DNA from: Mycobacterium intracellulare ATCC 13950
GTDB taxonomy: Bacteria; Actinomycetota; Actinomycetes; Mycobacteriales; Mycobacteriaceae
DNA length: 64,000 nucleotides
Assembly (NCBI RefSeq): GCF_000277125.1
Contig: NC_016946.1
Span: forward strand, 2,542,001-2,606,000
Reading direction: 5' to 3'
The notes under the pieces are model-generated. The model did not search any database and had not been told where the DNA came from. It saw only the letters and a list, made by a program, of their open reading frames with translations. Made by a program: the position numbers and the translations under genes. This document shows positions 54,410-62,018 of the stretch, in pieces (positions within the stretch are counted from its first letter, which is position 1; every line of letters begins with the position of its first letter).

Positions 54410-55273
54410 ATGGCTGAGCGTCCGCAAACGGGTTCAGGACCAACGGGCATCGGCGCGACTTCCCTCGGTGTGGCGGTGCTGCGGGCCGAGGAAAGCTCAC
54501 GCACGGACCGATTGTTCAACGACCCGTATGCGCGCGCATTCATCGACCGCGCTGATCCTGACGGATCTATGTGGGACGCCGCGGGTCTGGCCCGTGACTT
54601 TTTCCGGCTCATGGCCGGGCAAGTCGCGGTGCGCACCCGATTCTTCGATCAAGCGCTTCTCGATGGCGCGGCGACCGGCATCGGCCAGGTCGTCCTGCTC
54701 GCCTGCGGCATGGATAGCAGGGCATTTCGTCTGCCTTGGCGGGCCGGCACCACGGTCTACGAAATCGATCAGCCCGAGGTTCTGGCCTTCAAATCCGATG
54801 TGCTGCAAGAGATGCACGCCCAGCCGCGCTGCCGTCGTGTCGTCGTGCCGGCGGATTTGAGGACCGATTGGCCGGCACGCTTGGTGGGAGCGGGGTTCGA
54901 ACCCGCGAAGCGGACGGCCTGGCTCGCCGAAGGGATCCTCTACGCTCTTGACGCCGATGCCGCGGACGGCTTGCTCGGTCGGATCAGCTCCTGCTCGATC
55001 CTCGGCAGCATCCTGGCGCTGGATCACAACGAGGACTCCGAGCTCCTTCGCGCCGCGCGCGCGGCGATCTCACCCGAGCTCGTCTCGATGTGGCGGGGCG
55101 GCCCGTCGGGTGATCTCGGCCCTTGGCTGAATCAACATGGTTGGCGCGGCGACATCCGCGACGTCGGTCAGGTCGCCGCCGATTACGGCCGCAACGCGCC
55201 GCCCGCATTCGAATCCGGCCGCGACGGGGCCAGCCGCGCCTGGCTGGTCACCGCAGCGAAAACCACGCCGTAA
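54410..55273 (+). CDS. SAM-dependent methyltransferase, TIGR00027/PF04072-type
   Basis: A 287-residue putative S-adenosylmethionine-dependent methyltransferase of the family expanded in mycobacteria. Signatures are SRTDRLFNDPYARAFIDRA, RTRFFDQAL, QVVLLACGMDSRAFRLPW (SAM-binding) and TVYEIDQPEVLAFK. Later AWLAEGILYALDADAADGLL and LALDHNEDSELL fit the family. Substrates of these enzymes are mostly unknown (O-methylation of leucine-carboxyl-like or small molecules). I chose the ATG at 54410 (MAERPQTGSGPTGIG). An ATG at 54344 is in frame but sits inside the operator. The next gene follows 27 nt on, likely co-transcribed. Confidence 0.88.
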   Translation: MAERPQTGSGPTGIGATSLGVAVLRAEESSRTDRLFNDPYARAFIDRADPDGSMWDAAGLARDFFRLMAGQVAVRTRFFDQALLDGAATGIGQVVLLACGMDSRAFRLPWRAGTTVYEIDQPEVLAFKSDVLQEMHAQPRCRRVVVPADLRTDWPARLVGAGFEPAKRTAWLAEGILYALDADAADGLLGRISSCSILGSILALDHNEDSELLRAARAAISPELVSMWRGGPSGDLGPWLNQHGWRGDIRDVGQVAADYGRNAPPAFESGRDGASRAWLVTAAKTTP

Positions 55274-55300
55274 AAGCCAACGCTGTCAGGAGGATTCGTC

Positions 55301-55588
55301 ATGGCCGGGGTAATGCTCGTCATACAACAAGTTGCCAGCGTCGAGCAATGGAGCGCCGTCTTCCGCGATCCGGCGCTCGATGCCGTGCGCCGCGATCACG
55401 GTTTGGTGGTCACCGGGACCTACGTTCATGCCGCCGATGCCAGGACGGTCATCGTCGTCATGGACATGCACGACCTCGACAAGGCACGCGAATTCGCCAC
55501 CTCGCGGGAACTGGCCACAGCCCGCGAAAAAGCCGGCGCGATCGGCGCCCCGGAGGGGGTGTGGTACGGGCAGCGACAGATCCGGTGA
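55301..55588 (+). CDS. Small dimeric alpha-beta barrel-like protein
   Basis: A 95-residue protein with a beta-alpha-beta pattern: VMLVIQQVASVEQWSAVF, LVVTGTYVHAADARTVIVVM and DMHDLDKAREFATS. This resembles ABM/ferredoxin-like dimeric barrel proteins. No catalytic residues are evident. It has an excellent AGGAGGATTCGTC leader before the ATG and follows the methyltransferase by 27 nt, so the pair likely shares the TetR control. Function is unknown. Confidence 0.75.
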   Translation: MAGVMLVIQQVASVEQWSAVFRDPALDAVRRDHGLVVTGTYVHAADARTVIVVMDMHDLDKAREFATSRELATAREKAGAIGAPEGVWYGQRQIR

Positions 55589-55595
55589 CGCCCGT

Positions 55596-55618
55596 GTAGC
55601 ATCTTGCTACAAGTTGTA
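55596..55618 (+). promoter_or_regulatory. Overlapping palindromes before the toxin-antitoxin pair
   Basis: GTAGCATCTTGCTAC (55596-55610, 6-bp arms) overlaps TACAAGTTGTA (55608-55618, 5-bp arms), 28 nt before the antitoxin ATG. Overlapping palindromes at this position are typical of operators bound by antitoxins or toxin-antitoxin complexes for self-control. The AT-rich TTGTAAC within it could be part of the promoter. Confidence 0.55.
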
Positions 55619-55645
55619 ACGGGGTGCTGCATCACGGAGGAAGTC

Positions 55646-56035
55646 ATGGCCGACGCTCCCGATCGTGTGACCCGCGTGGCGTCCGACCTGATGGACAGCG
55701 CGGCCTCCGAAGGCGCCCGCCAGAGCCGTTCGGCCAAGCAGCAACTCGACCACTGGGCGCGTGTCGGGCGCGCGGTGTCCAGCCAGCACACCGCCTCGCG
55801 GCGGCGGGTCGAGGCCGCGCTGGCCGGCCAGCTGGCGACCGGCGAACTCACCGTCGAGGAAGGCGTGGTGTTCAACGCCGAGATCTTCGCCGCCATCGAA
55901 GAAAGCCTGGTGCACGCCGACTACGGGGCGACGCTGGCCGGGCATGGCGTCACCACGGTCGCCCTCAACGAGGACGGCGACATCGTCGAGCACCGGCCCG
56001 ATGGCGCCGCCGTGGTGCTGGCGCGCGGGCGCTGA
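55646..56035 (+). CDS. ParD-like antitoxin
   Basis: A 129-residue protein resembling the ParD-like antitoxin family. The block MDSAASEGARQSRSAKQQLD, then HWARVGRAVSSQ, resembles the ribbon-helix-helix-like part of these proteins. The second half (EEGVVFNAEIFAAIEESLVH) is acidic and would contact the toxin. An excellent ACGGAGGAAGTC leader precedes the ATG at 55646. The toxin-like ATPase gene starts 24 nt after its stop. Assignment rests on family resemblance plus gene pairing. Confidence 0.78.
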   Translation: MADAPDRVTRVASDLMDSAASEGARQSRSAKQQLDHWARVGRAVSSQHTASRRRVEAALAGQLATGELTVEEGVVFNAEIFAAIEESLVHADYGATLAGHGVTTVALNEDGDIVEHRPDGAAVVLARGR

Positions 56036-56059
56036 CCCGGCGTTCGCCGGCGCGGTCCG

Positions 56060-56638
56060 ATGCAGCGACTTGACCTGGTAGTCGGGCCGAACGGTGCCGG
56101 CAAGTCGACCTTCATCGCGTTCACGCTGGCGCCGCTGTTGCCCGGCAGCCCGGTCGTCAACGCCGATGAGATCGCAAGGCAGCGCTGGCCGGGGGAGGCG
56201 GCGGGGCGCGCCTACGACGCCGCGCAAATCGCCGCCGCCACGCGCGCGAAGTTGATCGACCTGGGGCGGTCGTTCATCGCGGAGACCGTGTTTTCCCACC
56301 CGTCGAAGCTGGACCTCGTCCGCACCGCCCACCGAGCGGGCTTCACCGTCGTCCTGCACGCGATGCTCATCCCGGAAGACCTTGCCGTCGAACGTGTCCG
56401 GCACCGCGTGCGGGCCGGCGGCCACGACGTACCGGAAACCAAGGTTCGCGAGCGCCATCGTCGCTTGTGGACACCGGTCACCGACGCCATCGCGCTCTCC
56501 GACGTCGCCACCGTCTACGACAACGGCCGGCTGCGCGGGCCGCGCATTGTCGCCCGCCTCAGCGGCGGCATGACGATCGGTTCACCGGACTGGCCGGCGT
56601 GGGCTCCGGAGATCTTGCGGTCGCGCTGGCCGGACTAG
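56060..56638 (+). CDS. Zeta-toxin-like P-loop kinase
   Basis: A 192-residue P-loop protein. Walker A is VGPNGAGKSTF at residues 8-18. NADEIARQRW gives the zeta-type catalytic Asp. FIAETVFSHPSKLDLV and VERVRHRVRAGGHDVPETKV (arginine-rich nucleotide-binding region) match zeta-like kinases. Zeta toxins phosphorylate UDP-N-acetylglucosamine and block wall synthesis; chromosomal homologues may have other targets. Pairing with a ParD-like antitoxin is not the classical epsilon-zeta arrangement. It is convergent with the DoxX gene, with 19 nt between stops. Confidence 0.8.
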   Translation: MQRLDLVVGPNGAGKSTFIAFTLAPLLPGSPVVNADEIARQRWPGEAAGRAYDAAQIAAATRAKLIDLGRSFIAETVFSHPSKLDLVRTAHRAGFTVVLHAMLIPEDLAVERVRHRVRAGGHDVPETKVRERHRRLWTPVTDAIALSDVATVYDNGRLRGPRIVARLSGGMTIGSPDWPAWAPEILRSRWPD

Positions 56639-56657
56639 CTGCACCAGCCCGACGCAA

Positions 56658-57725
56658 TCACCAGGACAGCTTGCGCCGACGGGTCTCGACCTGCCCGCCG
56701 ACGCGCTCGCGTGCGGTGTCGGCCAAGTGGCTGCCGCGCTTGCGCGCGGTCTCGGCGAGTTCCTCGGAGCGCGCCCGCGCCGTGTCGGCCAGCTTCTCAC
56801 TGCGCTTGCGCGCCTTCTTGGCGAGCTTCTCGCTGCGTTTGCGCGCCTTCTTCGCCAGCGGTGCGGCCCGATCGGCGGCCTCATCGGCGAGCTCTTCGCC
56901 GCGCTTACGCGCCTTCTCGGCCAGATAGGCCGCGCGGTCGGCGGCCTCATCGGCCCATTCCTCCCCGCGCTTGCGGGCCTTCTTCGCCAGCGGCTTGCTG
57001 CGCTCGGCCGCGGTGCTGGCCAACTCGCGGCCGCGCTCCAGCGCGGTCTCGGCATATGGCGCACCGCGCTGCGCCGCCGTGCTGGCCAATTCGCGGCCGC
57101 GTTCCAGCGCGGCTTCGGCGTAGGGCGCACCCCGTTCCGCCGCGGTGCTGGCCAGCTCGCGGCCGCGTTCGGCGCCGACGTGCAGGCCGTGCGCGATCCG
57201 GTCGCCCAGCTCCGACAAGTCGCTGTCGAAGGCGGAATCGTCGGATCCGGGCCACGCCGACGACACCCGCTCGGAGAGCCGTTCGGCCGCGCGGCGTCCA
57301 CGCCACCCCAGCGACGGCTTACCCGCGGTGTCGGCGGAGGCGATCAACAGTCCGCCCAACAGGCTCAGGTCGGTCAGAAACTGCTGCCGTTTCTGGGCTT
57401 TGACCGCCGGATCGCTTTCGTTCCAGAACGAGTGCGCCCCAATGTTGGCCGGTAACACCGTCACCGCCAGCGCGGCCGAAGCGATGCGCGGAAGCTTCCC
57501 GCTGGCGAGCAGCAGGCCACCACCGATCTGGACGGCCGCGGTGATTTGGGCGACCGTCTCGGGGTCGCTCGGAATGTTGGCGCTCACCGAATCCGGCAAT
57601 GCCTGCAAGCCGTCCACTGCCGGCGCCGCCGCCTGGGCCGCCGATTTGGGGTTGAGTAGTGAATTGACTCCTTGCCCGATGAATGCGACTGACAACAGGG
57701 GTCGCGCGATTCTCCTGATCACCAT
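56658..57725 (-). CDS. DoxX family membrane protein with long charged repeat tail
   Basis: A 355-residue protein. Residues 1-~150 are a DoxX domain with about four helices (IARPLLSVAFIGQGVNSLLN, IGGGLLLASG, ASAALAVTVLPANIGAH, LSLLGGLLIASAD). Residues ~200-340 form a highly charged helical tail of ~22-residue repeats: three copies like ERGRELASTAAERGAPYAE and several like KKARKRGEEWADEAADRAA. The tail is cytoplasmic and likely a coiled coil or surface-lying amphipathic helix. The DNA of the repeats is also similar, so the copy number may vary. The ATG at 57725 is divergent from pncA. Confidence 0.85.
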   Translation of the reverse strand: MVIRRIARPLLSVAFIGQGVNSLLNPKSAAQAAAPAVDGLQALPDSVSANIPSDPETVAQITAAVQIGGGLLLASGKLPRIASAALAVTVLPANIGAHSFWNESDPAVKAQKRQQFLTDLSLLGGLLIASADTAGKPSLGWRGRRAAERLSERVSSAWPGSDDSAFDSDLSELGDRIAHGLHVGAERGRELASTAAERGAPYAEAALERGRELASTAAQRGAPYAETALERGRELASTAAERSKPLAKKARKRGEEWADEAADRAAYLAEKARKRGEELADEAADRAAPLAKKARKRSEKLAKKARKRSEKLADTARARSEELAETARKRGSHLADTARERVGGQVETRRRKLSW

Positions 57726-57820
57726 GGCCGGTGTATTACCCGACTGCCTGTCGAGCAAACCGTGACGCCGATTTGCGCAGCTAGGGCGGCGCTCTGGCCC
57801 AGCGGGATAGTGTGGAGCCC

Positions 57821-58381
57821 GTGCGAGCGTTGATCATCGTCGACGTGCAAAACGATTTCTGCGAGGGCGGCGCCGTGCCGGTGGCCGGCGGCGCCGCGGT
57901 GGCGCCCGCCATCAACGCCTACCTGTCTAGCGCGCCGGGCTATCGCCACGTGGTGGCCACCCAGGACTTCCACATCGACCCGGGCGGGCATTTCTCCGAC
58001 CGGCCGGACTATTCCTCGACCTGGCCGCCGCACTGCGTCGCCGGAAGCGCGGGCGCGGAATTTCGGCCCGACTTGGACACCGCGCGCATCGATGCCGTCT
58101 TTCGCAAAGGCGCGTACTCCGCGGGGTACAGCGGGTTCGAAGGTGCCGACGAGAACGGGACCCCCCTCCTGGAGTGGTTGCGGCAGCGGGGCATTGACGA
58201 CGTCGACGTGGCCGGCATCGCCACCGACCATTGCGTCCGGCGGACCGCCGACGACGCGGCGCGGGCGGGCCTGAAGACCCGGGTGCTCGTCGACCTGACC
58301 GCGGCCACAACAGCGGATGCGGCCGCCCAGGCGCTGGCGGAATTGGAATCCGTCGGCGTCGAATTGGTGGGGGGATCGTAA
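57821..58381 (+). CDS. pncA: Nicotinamidase/pyrazinamidase PncA
   Basis: A 186-residue enzyme, the same length as M. tuberculosis PncA. It hydrolyses nicotinamide to nicotinate in NAD salvage and also converts pyrazinamide to pyrazinoic acid. The catalytic triad is D8 (VDVQNDFCEGG), K96 (RKGAYSAGYSG) and C138 (GIATDHCVRR). The metal site is D49, H51, H57 (QDFHIDPGGHF) and H71. No inactivating change is seen. The GTG at 57821 reproduces the M. tuberculosis N-terminus (VRALIIVDVQND); a GTG at 57812 is possible. Its TAA overlaps the ATG of the next gene by one base. Confidence 0.96.
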   Translation: MRALIIVDVQNDFCEGGAVPVAGGAAVAPAINAYLSSAPGYRHVVATQDFHIDPGGHFSDRPDYSSTWPPHCVAGSAGAEFRPDLDTARIDAVFRKGAYSAGYSGFEGADENGTPLLEWLRQRGIDDVDVAGIATDHCVRRTADDAARAGLKTRVLVDLTAATTADAAAQALAELESVGVELVGGS

Positions 58382-59181
58382 TGGTGGTGCCGCTGGACCG
58401 GGAACGTCTACTCGCGGCGGTGGAGCGCTCACCGCAGGCGGCCGCCGCGCACGATCGGGCCGGATGGGTGGGGCTGTTCACCGGCGACGGCCGCGTCGAG
58501 GATCCGGTGGGCTCGCGTCCCCACGTGGGGCATGAACAGATCGGCCGTTTCTACGACACGTTCATCGGCCCGCGTGACATCAAATTCCACCGCGATCTCG
58601 ACATCGTCGTCGGCACGACGGTCTTGCGCGATCTCGAGCTCGAGGTCGCCATGGGCCCCGCCGTGACCATGTACATCCCCGCATTCCTGCGCTACGACCT
58701 CCGAGAAGCCAACGGCGAGTGGCTGATCGGCCAACTACGGGCGTATTGGGAACTGCCCGCCATGATGGCGCAGTTCCTGCGCACCGGACCGGGGGCGGTG
58801 AGCCCGGCGCTGCACCTGTCCAAAGGCCTGCTGACCAATCAGGGATGGCGGGGGAGCGCGGGATTCATGGCCGGATTCCGTCGGGCGGGGGCGCGCCACC
58901 AACGGCTGGTGCGGACTTTCCTCGCCGCCTCCGCGCGAGGAGACGCATTCGCCGCGGCACGCGCGCTGTCATCAACGGCCGCAATAACTTTGGGTGATCG
59001 CGATCCGCTCGAGCTGGCCGAATTGGTGGAACAACTGGACGGGGCCGGCGCGACCAAGACCAAGAGCGCCGGCCCGACGGTCGCGGTCTCCATCAACTCG
59101 GGCCACGGGCGCGCCATCATGTTCGCCGATGTGACGCGGCGCGGCGACACGATCGAGCGGATCCGGTACTTTCCCTGCTGA
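58381..59181 (+). CDS. SnoaL/ketosteroid-isomerase-fold protein, Rv2042c-like
   Basis: A 266-residue protein matching Rv2042c in order and length. The N-terminal ~125 residues have the NTF2-like pattern (HDRAGWVGLFTGDGRVEDPV, HVGHEQIGRFYDTF). The C-terminal part looks like a second, degenerate copy (RTFLAASARGDAFAAARALS to ITLGDRDPLELAELVEQL). No catalytic pair is certain, so binding rather than catalysis is possible. It overlaps pncA by one base (TAATG) and is surely co-translated. A link to NAD metabolism is only contextual. Confidence 0.85.
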   Translation: MVVPLDRERLLAAVERSPQAAAAHDRAGWVGLFTGDGRVEDPVGSRPHVGHEQIGRFYDTFIGPRDIKFHRDLDIVVGTTVLRDLELEVAMGPAVTMYIPAFLRYDLREANGEWLIGQLRAYWELPAMMAQFLRTGPGAVSPALHLSKGLLTNQGWRGSAGFMAGFRRAGARHQRLVRTFLAASARGDAFAAARALSSTAAITLGDRDPLELAELVEQLDGAGATKTKSAGPTVAVSINSGHGRAIMFADVTRRGDTIERIRYFPC

Positions 59182-59192
59182 TCCGACGATGT

Positions 59193-59543
59193 TCAGCGGG
59201 CGAGCATCAGCGCCAGCGACGTTGCGGACAGGCACAAGTAGGCCCCGGGGAACGCGATGTTGTACAGGACGCGCGCCTTCACATGCGTCAACACCGCGCC
59301 GACGAAAAACAGGACCAGGCCTGCGGCGGCGGCGATGCCCAGTTCGCGTGCGCCCAGCAGCCCGACCACGATCCCGGCGGCTCCGGCCAGCTTCACGGCG
59401 CCCAACGCCGGTAACCACGAACGCGGCACCCCGACTTGGGCGGAGTTCGCCAGCACGAATCGAGCCGGAACGAGATCGGCGATGGCGATCGCGGCGGTGA
59501 CGGCCGCGGTCGACACGGTGATCACGACAAGTGCGGTGTTCAT
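59193..59543 (-). CDS. Small DoxX-like four-helix membrane protein
   Basis: A 116-residue membrane protein. Helices are ALVVITVSTAAVTAAIAIAD, LGAVKLAGAAGIVVGLLGA, IAAAAGLVLFFVGAVL and IAFPGAYLCLSATSLALML. It fits the DoxX-like/DUF4267-type small families often paired with ECF41-group sigma factors. The ATG at 59543 has AAGGGAT nine nt upstream. A 26-codon frame with a perfect ribosome site ends 5 nt before it. It is divergent from the sigma factor gene and so may be its target. Confidence 0.8.
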   Translation of the reverse strand: MNTALVVITVSTAAVTAAIAIADLVPARFVLANSAQVGVPRSWLPALGAVKLAGAAGIVVGLLGARELGIAAAAGLVLFFVGAVLTHVKARVLYNIAFPGAYLCLSATSLALMLAR

Positions 59544-59548
59544 GTGGA

Positions 59549-59629
59549 TCAATCCCTTGTCGCGCAGCGAGTTCCGCGGCGAATTGTCTGGTTACTGAGC
59601 GCGCCGCGGCGCACAATCGGTAGGGTCAT
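59549..59629 (-). CDS. 26-residue leader ORF upstream of the DoxX-like gene
   Basis: The ATG at 59629 has AAGGAG (complement of 59639-59644) nine nt upstream. The frame reads MTLPIVRRGALSNQTIRRGT and stops 5 nt before the DoxX-like ATG. The peptide is basic and matches no family I know. It may serve to couple or tune translation of the membrane protein. It is too short to judge by composition, so it is tentative. Confidence 0.4.
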   Translation of the reverse strand: MTLPIVRRGALSNQTIRRGTRCATRD

Positions 59630-59708
59630 GGTGTTGGTCTCCTTCGCAACAGGAAGTCCAGTGGATGCGGTCATCTCCTTGACGATTCCCGTGCAGAAAA
59701 GGTGACCC

Positions 59709-60680
59709 ATGGGCGCAACAACGGATTTGGTGGCTCTCGCGGAGCGTTTCGACGCGGATCGGCGGCACCTGCGATCGGTCGCGTTCCAGCTCCTGGGTTC
59801 GGTGGCCGACGCGGACGATGCGGTGCAGTCGGCGTGGCTGAAGGCCAGCCGCGCGGACTTTCGGGCCGTCGACAACCTCTCCGGTTGGTTCACGACGATC
59901 ACCGCGCGCGAGGCGCTGGACCAGCTGCGGGCGCGCAAGCGCCGCGCCGAGCAACCCCTCGCCGAACCCGACGAGCTGGACCGGCTGGCCGAGGCGGCGT
60001 CGGCGCCTGCCGACGAGGACGCGCTGCTGGCGGAGTCGGTGAGCAGCGCCCTGCTCGTCGTGCTCGACCGCCTCTCACCGGCACAGCGCGTCGCTTTCGT
60101 GCTGCACGACGTGTTCGCCATGCCGTTCGAGACGATCGCCGAGTTGTTGCATCGGTCGCCGGACGCGGCGAAGAAACTCGCCAGCCGGGCCCGCGGCCGG
60201 CTGCAGGCCGCCCCGGCCGCCCAGCCCCGCAGCACGGCCGGTCACCTCGAGGTGGTGGAGGCGTTCCTGGCGGCCTCCCGCGGTGGCGACATCGCCAGCC
60301 TGCTCGAGCTGCTCGCACCCGACGTCGTGCGCACGGTTGACCGCTCCCTGGTCCCCGCGGACGTGCCCACCACGGTGCGCGGCGCCCGGCAGGTCGCCGA
60401 GGAGACCCGCCGCTTCGCCCGGCGGGCGCGCGCCGGCGCTGTCATGCTCATCGACGGGGCACCGGGCATCGTGATCGCCACCCATGGGCGCGCTCAGGTC
60501 CTGCTGGTGATCGGCATCGGAGCCGACGACCGCATCCACACGATCGACATCACCGGCGATGCCGAGCGCATCCGCCGGGCGGCGCTTACGCTGCCGGCCC
60601 GGCCGATCCAGGAACATCACAAGCTCGTCGGGTACCAAGGACGTCAGATACAACCGGCCAGCGGCCGGGAACGGGGCTAG
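59709..60680 (+). CDS. ECF sigma factor with SnoaL-like C-terminus, SigJ/ECF41-like
   Basis: A 323-residue extracytoplasmic-function sigma factor. Region 2 is RRHLRSVAFQLLGSVADADD to LSGWFTTITAREALDQLRAR. Region 4 is RLSPAQRVAFVLHDVFAMPF with ETIAELLHRSPDAAKKLASR. The last ~110 residues are an NTF2/SnoaL-like domain (VVEAFLAASRGGDIASLLEL) that regulates activity in ECF41 factors without an anti-sigma. The usual ECF41 NPDKL motif is not seen, and no carboxymuconolactone-decarboxylase-type neighbour is present. AAGGTGA precedes the ATG. The divergent DoxX-like gene is a candidate target. An ABC transporter operon begins 12 nt after the stop. Confidence 0.9.
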   Translation: MGATTDLVALAERFDADRRHLRSVAFQLLGSVADADDAVQSAWLKASRADFRAVDNLSGWFTTITAREALDQLRARKRRAEQPLAEPDELDRLAEAASAPADEDALLAESVSSALLVVLDRLSPAQRVAFVLHDVFAMPFETIAELLHRSPDAAKKLASRARGRLQAAPAAQPRSTAGHLEVVEAFLAASRGGDIASLLELLAPDVVRTVDRSLVPADVPTTVRGARQVAEETRRFARRARAGAVMLIDGAPGIVIATHGRAQVLLVIGIGADDRIHTIDITGDAERIRRAALTLPARPIQEHHKLVGYQGRQIQPASGRERG

Positions 60681-60692
60681 ACCGGGAGAGCC

Positions 60693-62018
60693 ATGCTCGA
60701 CAAGCCGTTCGGACGGCGCAGCCTGCTGCGGGGCGCCGGCGCGCTGTCCGCCGTCGCGCTGGCACCGTGGTCCGCCGGCTGCGCTCCCGACGACGACGCG
60801 CTGACCTTCTTCTTCGCGGCCAATCCGGACGAGCGTGAGGCGAGGATGCGCATCATCGACGAGTTCGCGCGCCGCCATCCCGACATCAAGGTGCGTGCGG
60901 TGCTGTCCGGGCCGGGCGTCATGCAACAGCTTTCGACGTTCTGTGTCGGCGGCAAATGCCCCGACGTGCTGATGACGTGGGAACTGTCCTACGCCGAACT
61001 CGCCGACCGCGGTGTGCTGCTGGATCTGAATCCTCTGTTGGCGCGGGACAAAGCGTTCGCCCAGCAGCTCAAGGCGGACAGCATCCCGGCGCTGTATGAG
61101 ACGTTTGCGTTCAACGGAAGCCAGTTCGCCCTTCCCGAACAATGGTCGGGAAACTACCTGTTCTACAACAAGCGGCTGTTCGCCGACGCTGGGGTGCCCG
61201 CCCCGCCCACCACGTGGCAACGGCCTTGGGATTTCAGCGGATTCCTGGACACCGCCCGAGCGCTGACCAAGCGCGACACCTCCGGGCGGGCGGCGCAGTA
61301 TGGCTTCGTCAACACCTGGGTGTCGACCTACTCGGCGGGACTGTTCGCGATGAACAACGGCGTCCCCTGGTCCAACCCGCGGCTGAATCCGACCCATCTC
61401 AATTTCGATGATGCCGCCTTCCAGGAGGCGGTGCAGTTCTACGCCGACCTGGCCAACGAACACCGGGTCGCGCCCAATGCATCGGAGACGCAGTCGATGT
61501 CCACCCCCAACCTGTTCGCGGTGGGGCGGGCGGCGATCGCGCTGGGCGGGCATTGGCGCTACCAGACCTACCTTCGCGCCGAGGACCTCGATTTCGATGT
61601 CGCGCCGTTGCCGGTCGGCCCGGCGCTCGCCAACGGGCGTGCGGCGTGTTCGGACATCGGCGCCACCGGGCTGGGCATCTCGTCGACCAGTCCACGCAAG
61701 GATCAGGCCTGGGAGTTCGTGAAATTCGCGACGGGTCCGGTCGGCCAGGCGCTGATCGGTGAATCCTGCCTGTTCGTTCCCGTGCTGCGGTCGGCGCTCA
61801 ATTCGGAAGGATTCGCCAACGCCCATCGGCGGATCGGCAATCTCAGCGTGCTCACCGAGGGCCCGGCGTATTCGCAGGGTCTGCCGATCACCCCGGCCTG
61901 GGAGAAGGTGAACGCGTTGATCGACCGCAACTTTGGCCCCGTCCTGCGCGGACGCCAACCGGCGACGTCCTTGGCCGGCCTGTCCCGCTCCGTCGACGAA
62001 GTGCTGCGCAGCCCATGA
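60693..62018 (+). CDS. Sugar ABC transporter binding lipoprotein, Rv2041c-like
   Basis: A 441-residue extracellular solute-binding protein, family 1. The signal region FGRRSLLRGAGALSAVALA has a twin arginine and ends with SAGC, so it is a probable Tat-exported lipoprotein. Ligand-domain blocks are ALTFFFAANPDEREARMRII, GKCPDVLMTWELSYAELADR and ALPEQWSGNYLFYNKRLF. It feeds substrate to the permease pair downstream. Its TGA overlaps the next ATG (ATGA). The sugar bound by this system is not known. GGGAGAGCC precedes the ATG. Confidence 0.93.
   Translation: MLDKPFGRRSLLRGAGALSAVALAPWSAGCAPDDDALTFFFAANPDEREARMRIIDEFARRHPDIKVRAVLSGPGVMQQLSTFCVGGKCPDVLMTWELSYAELADRGVLLDLNPLLARDKAFAQQLKADSIPALYETFAFNGSQFALPEQWSGNYLFYNKRLFADAGVPAPPTTWQRPWDFSGFLDTARALTKRDTSGRAAQYGFVNTWVSTYSAGLFAMNNGVPWSNPRLNPTHLNFDDAAFQEAVQFYADLANEHRVAPNASETQSMSTPNLFAVGRAAIALGGHWRYQTYLRAEDLDFDVAPLPVGPALANGRAACSDIGATGLGISSTSPRKDQAWEFVKFATGPVGQALIGESCLFVPVLRSALNSEGFANAHRRIGNLSVLTEGPAYSQGLPITPAWEKVNALIDRNFGPVLRGRQPATSLAGLSRSVDEVLRSP

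Noticed and set aside
59553..59708. ECF41 promoter (TGTCACA with CGTC) between the sigma factor and DoxX-like genes
   Set aside because: I found no TGTCACA on either strand in this interval.
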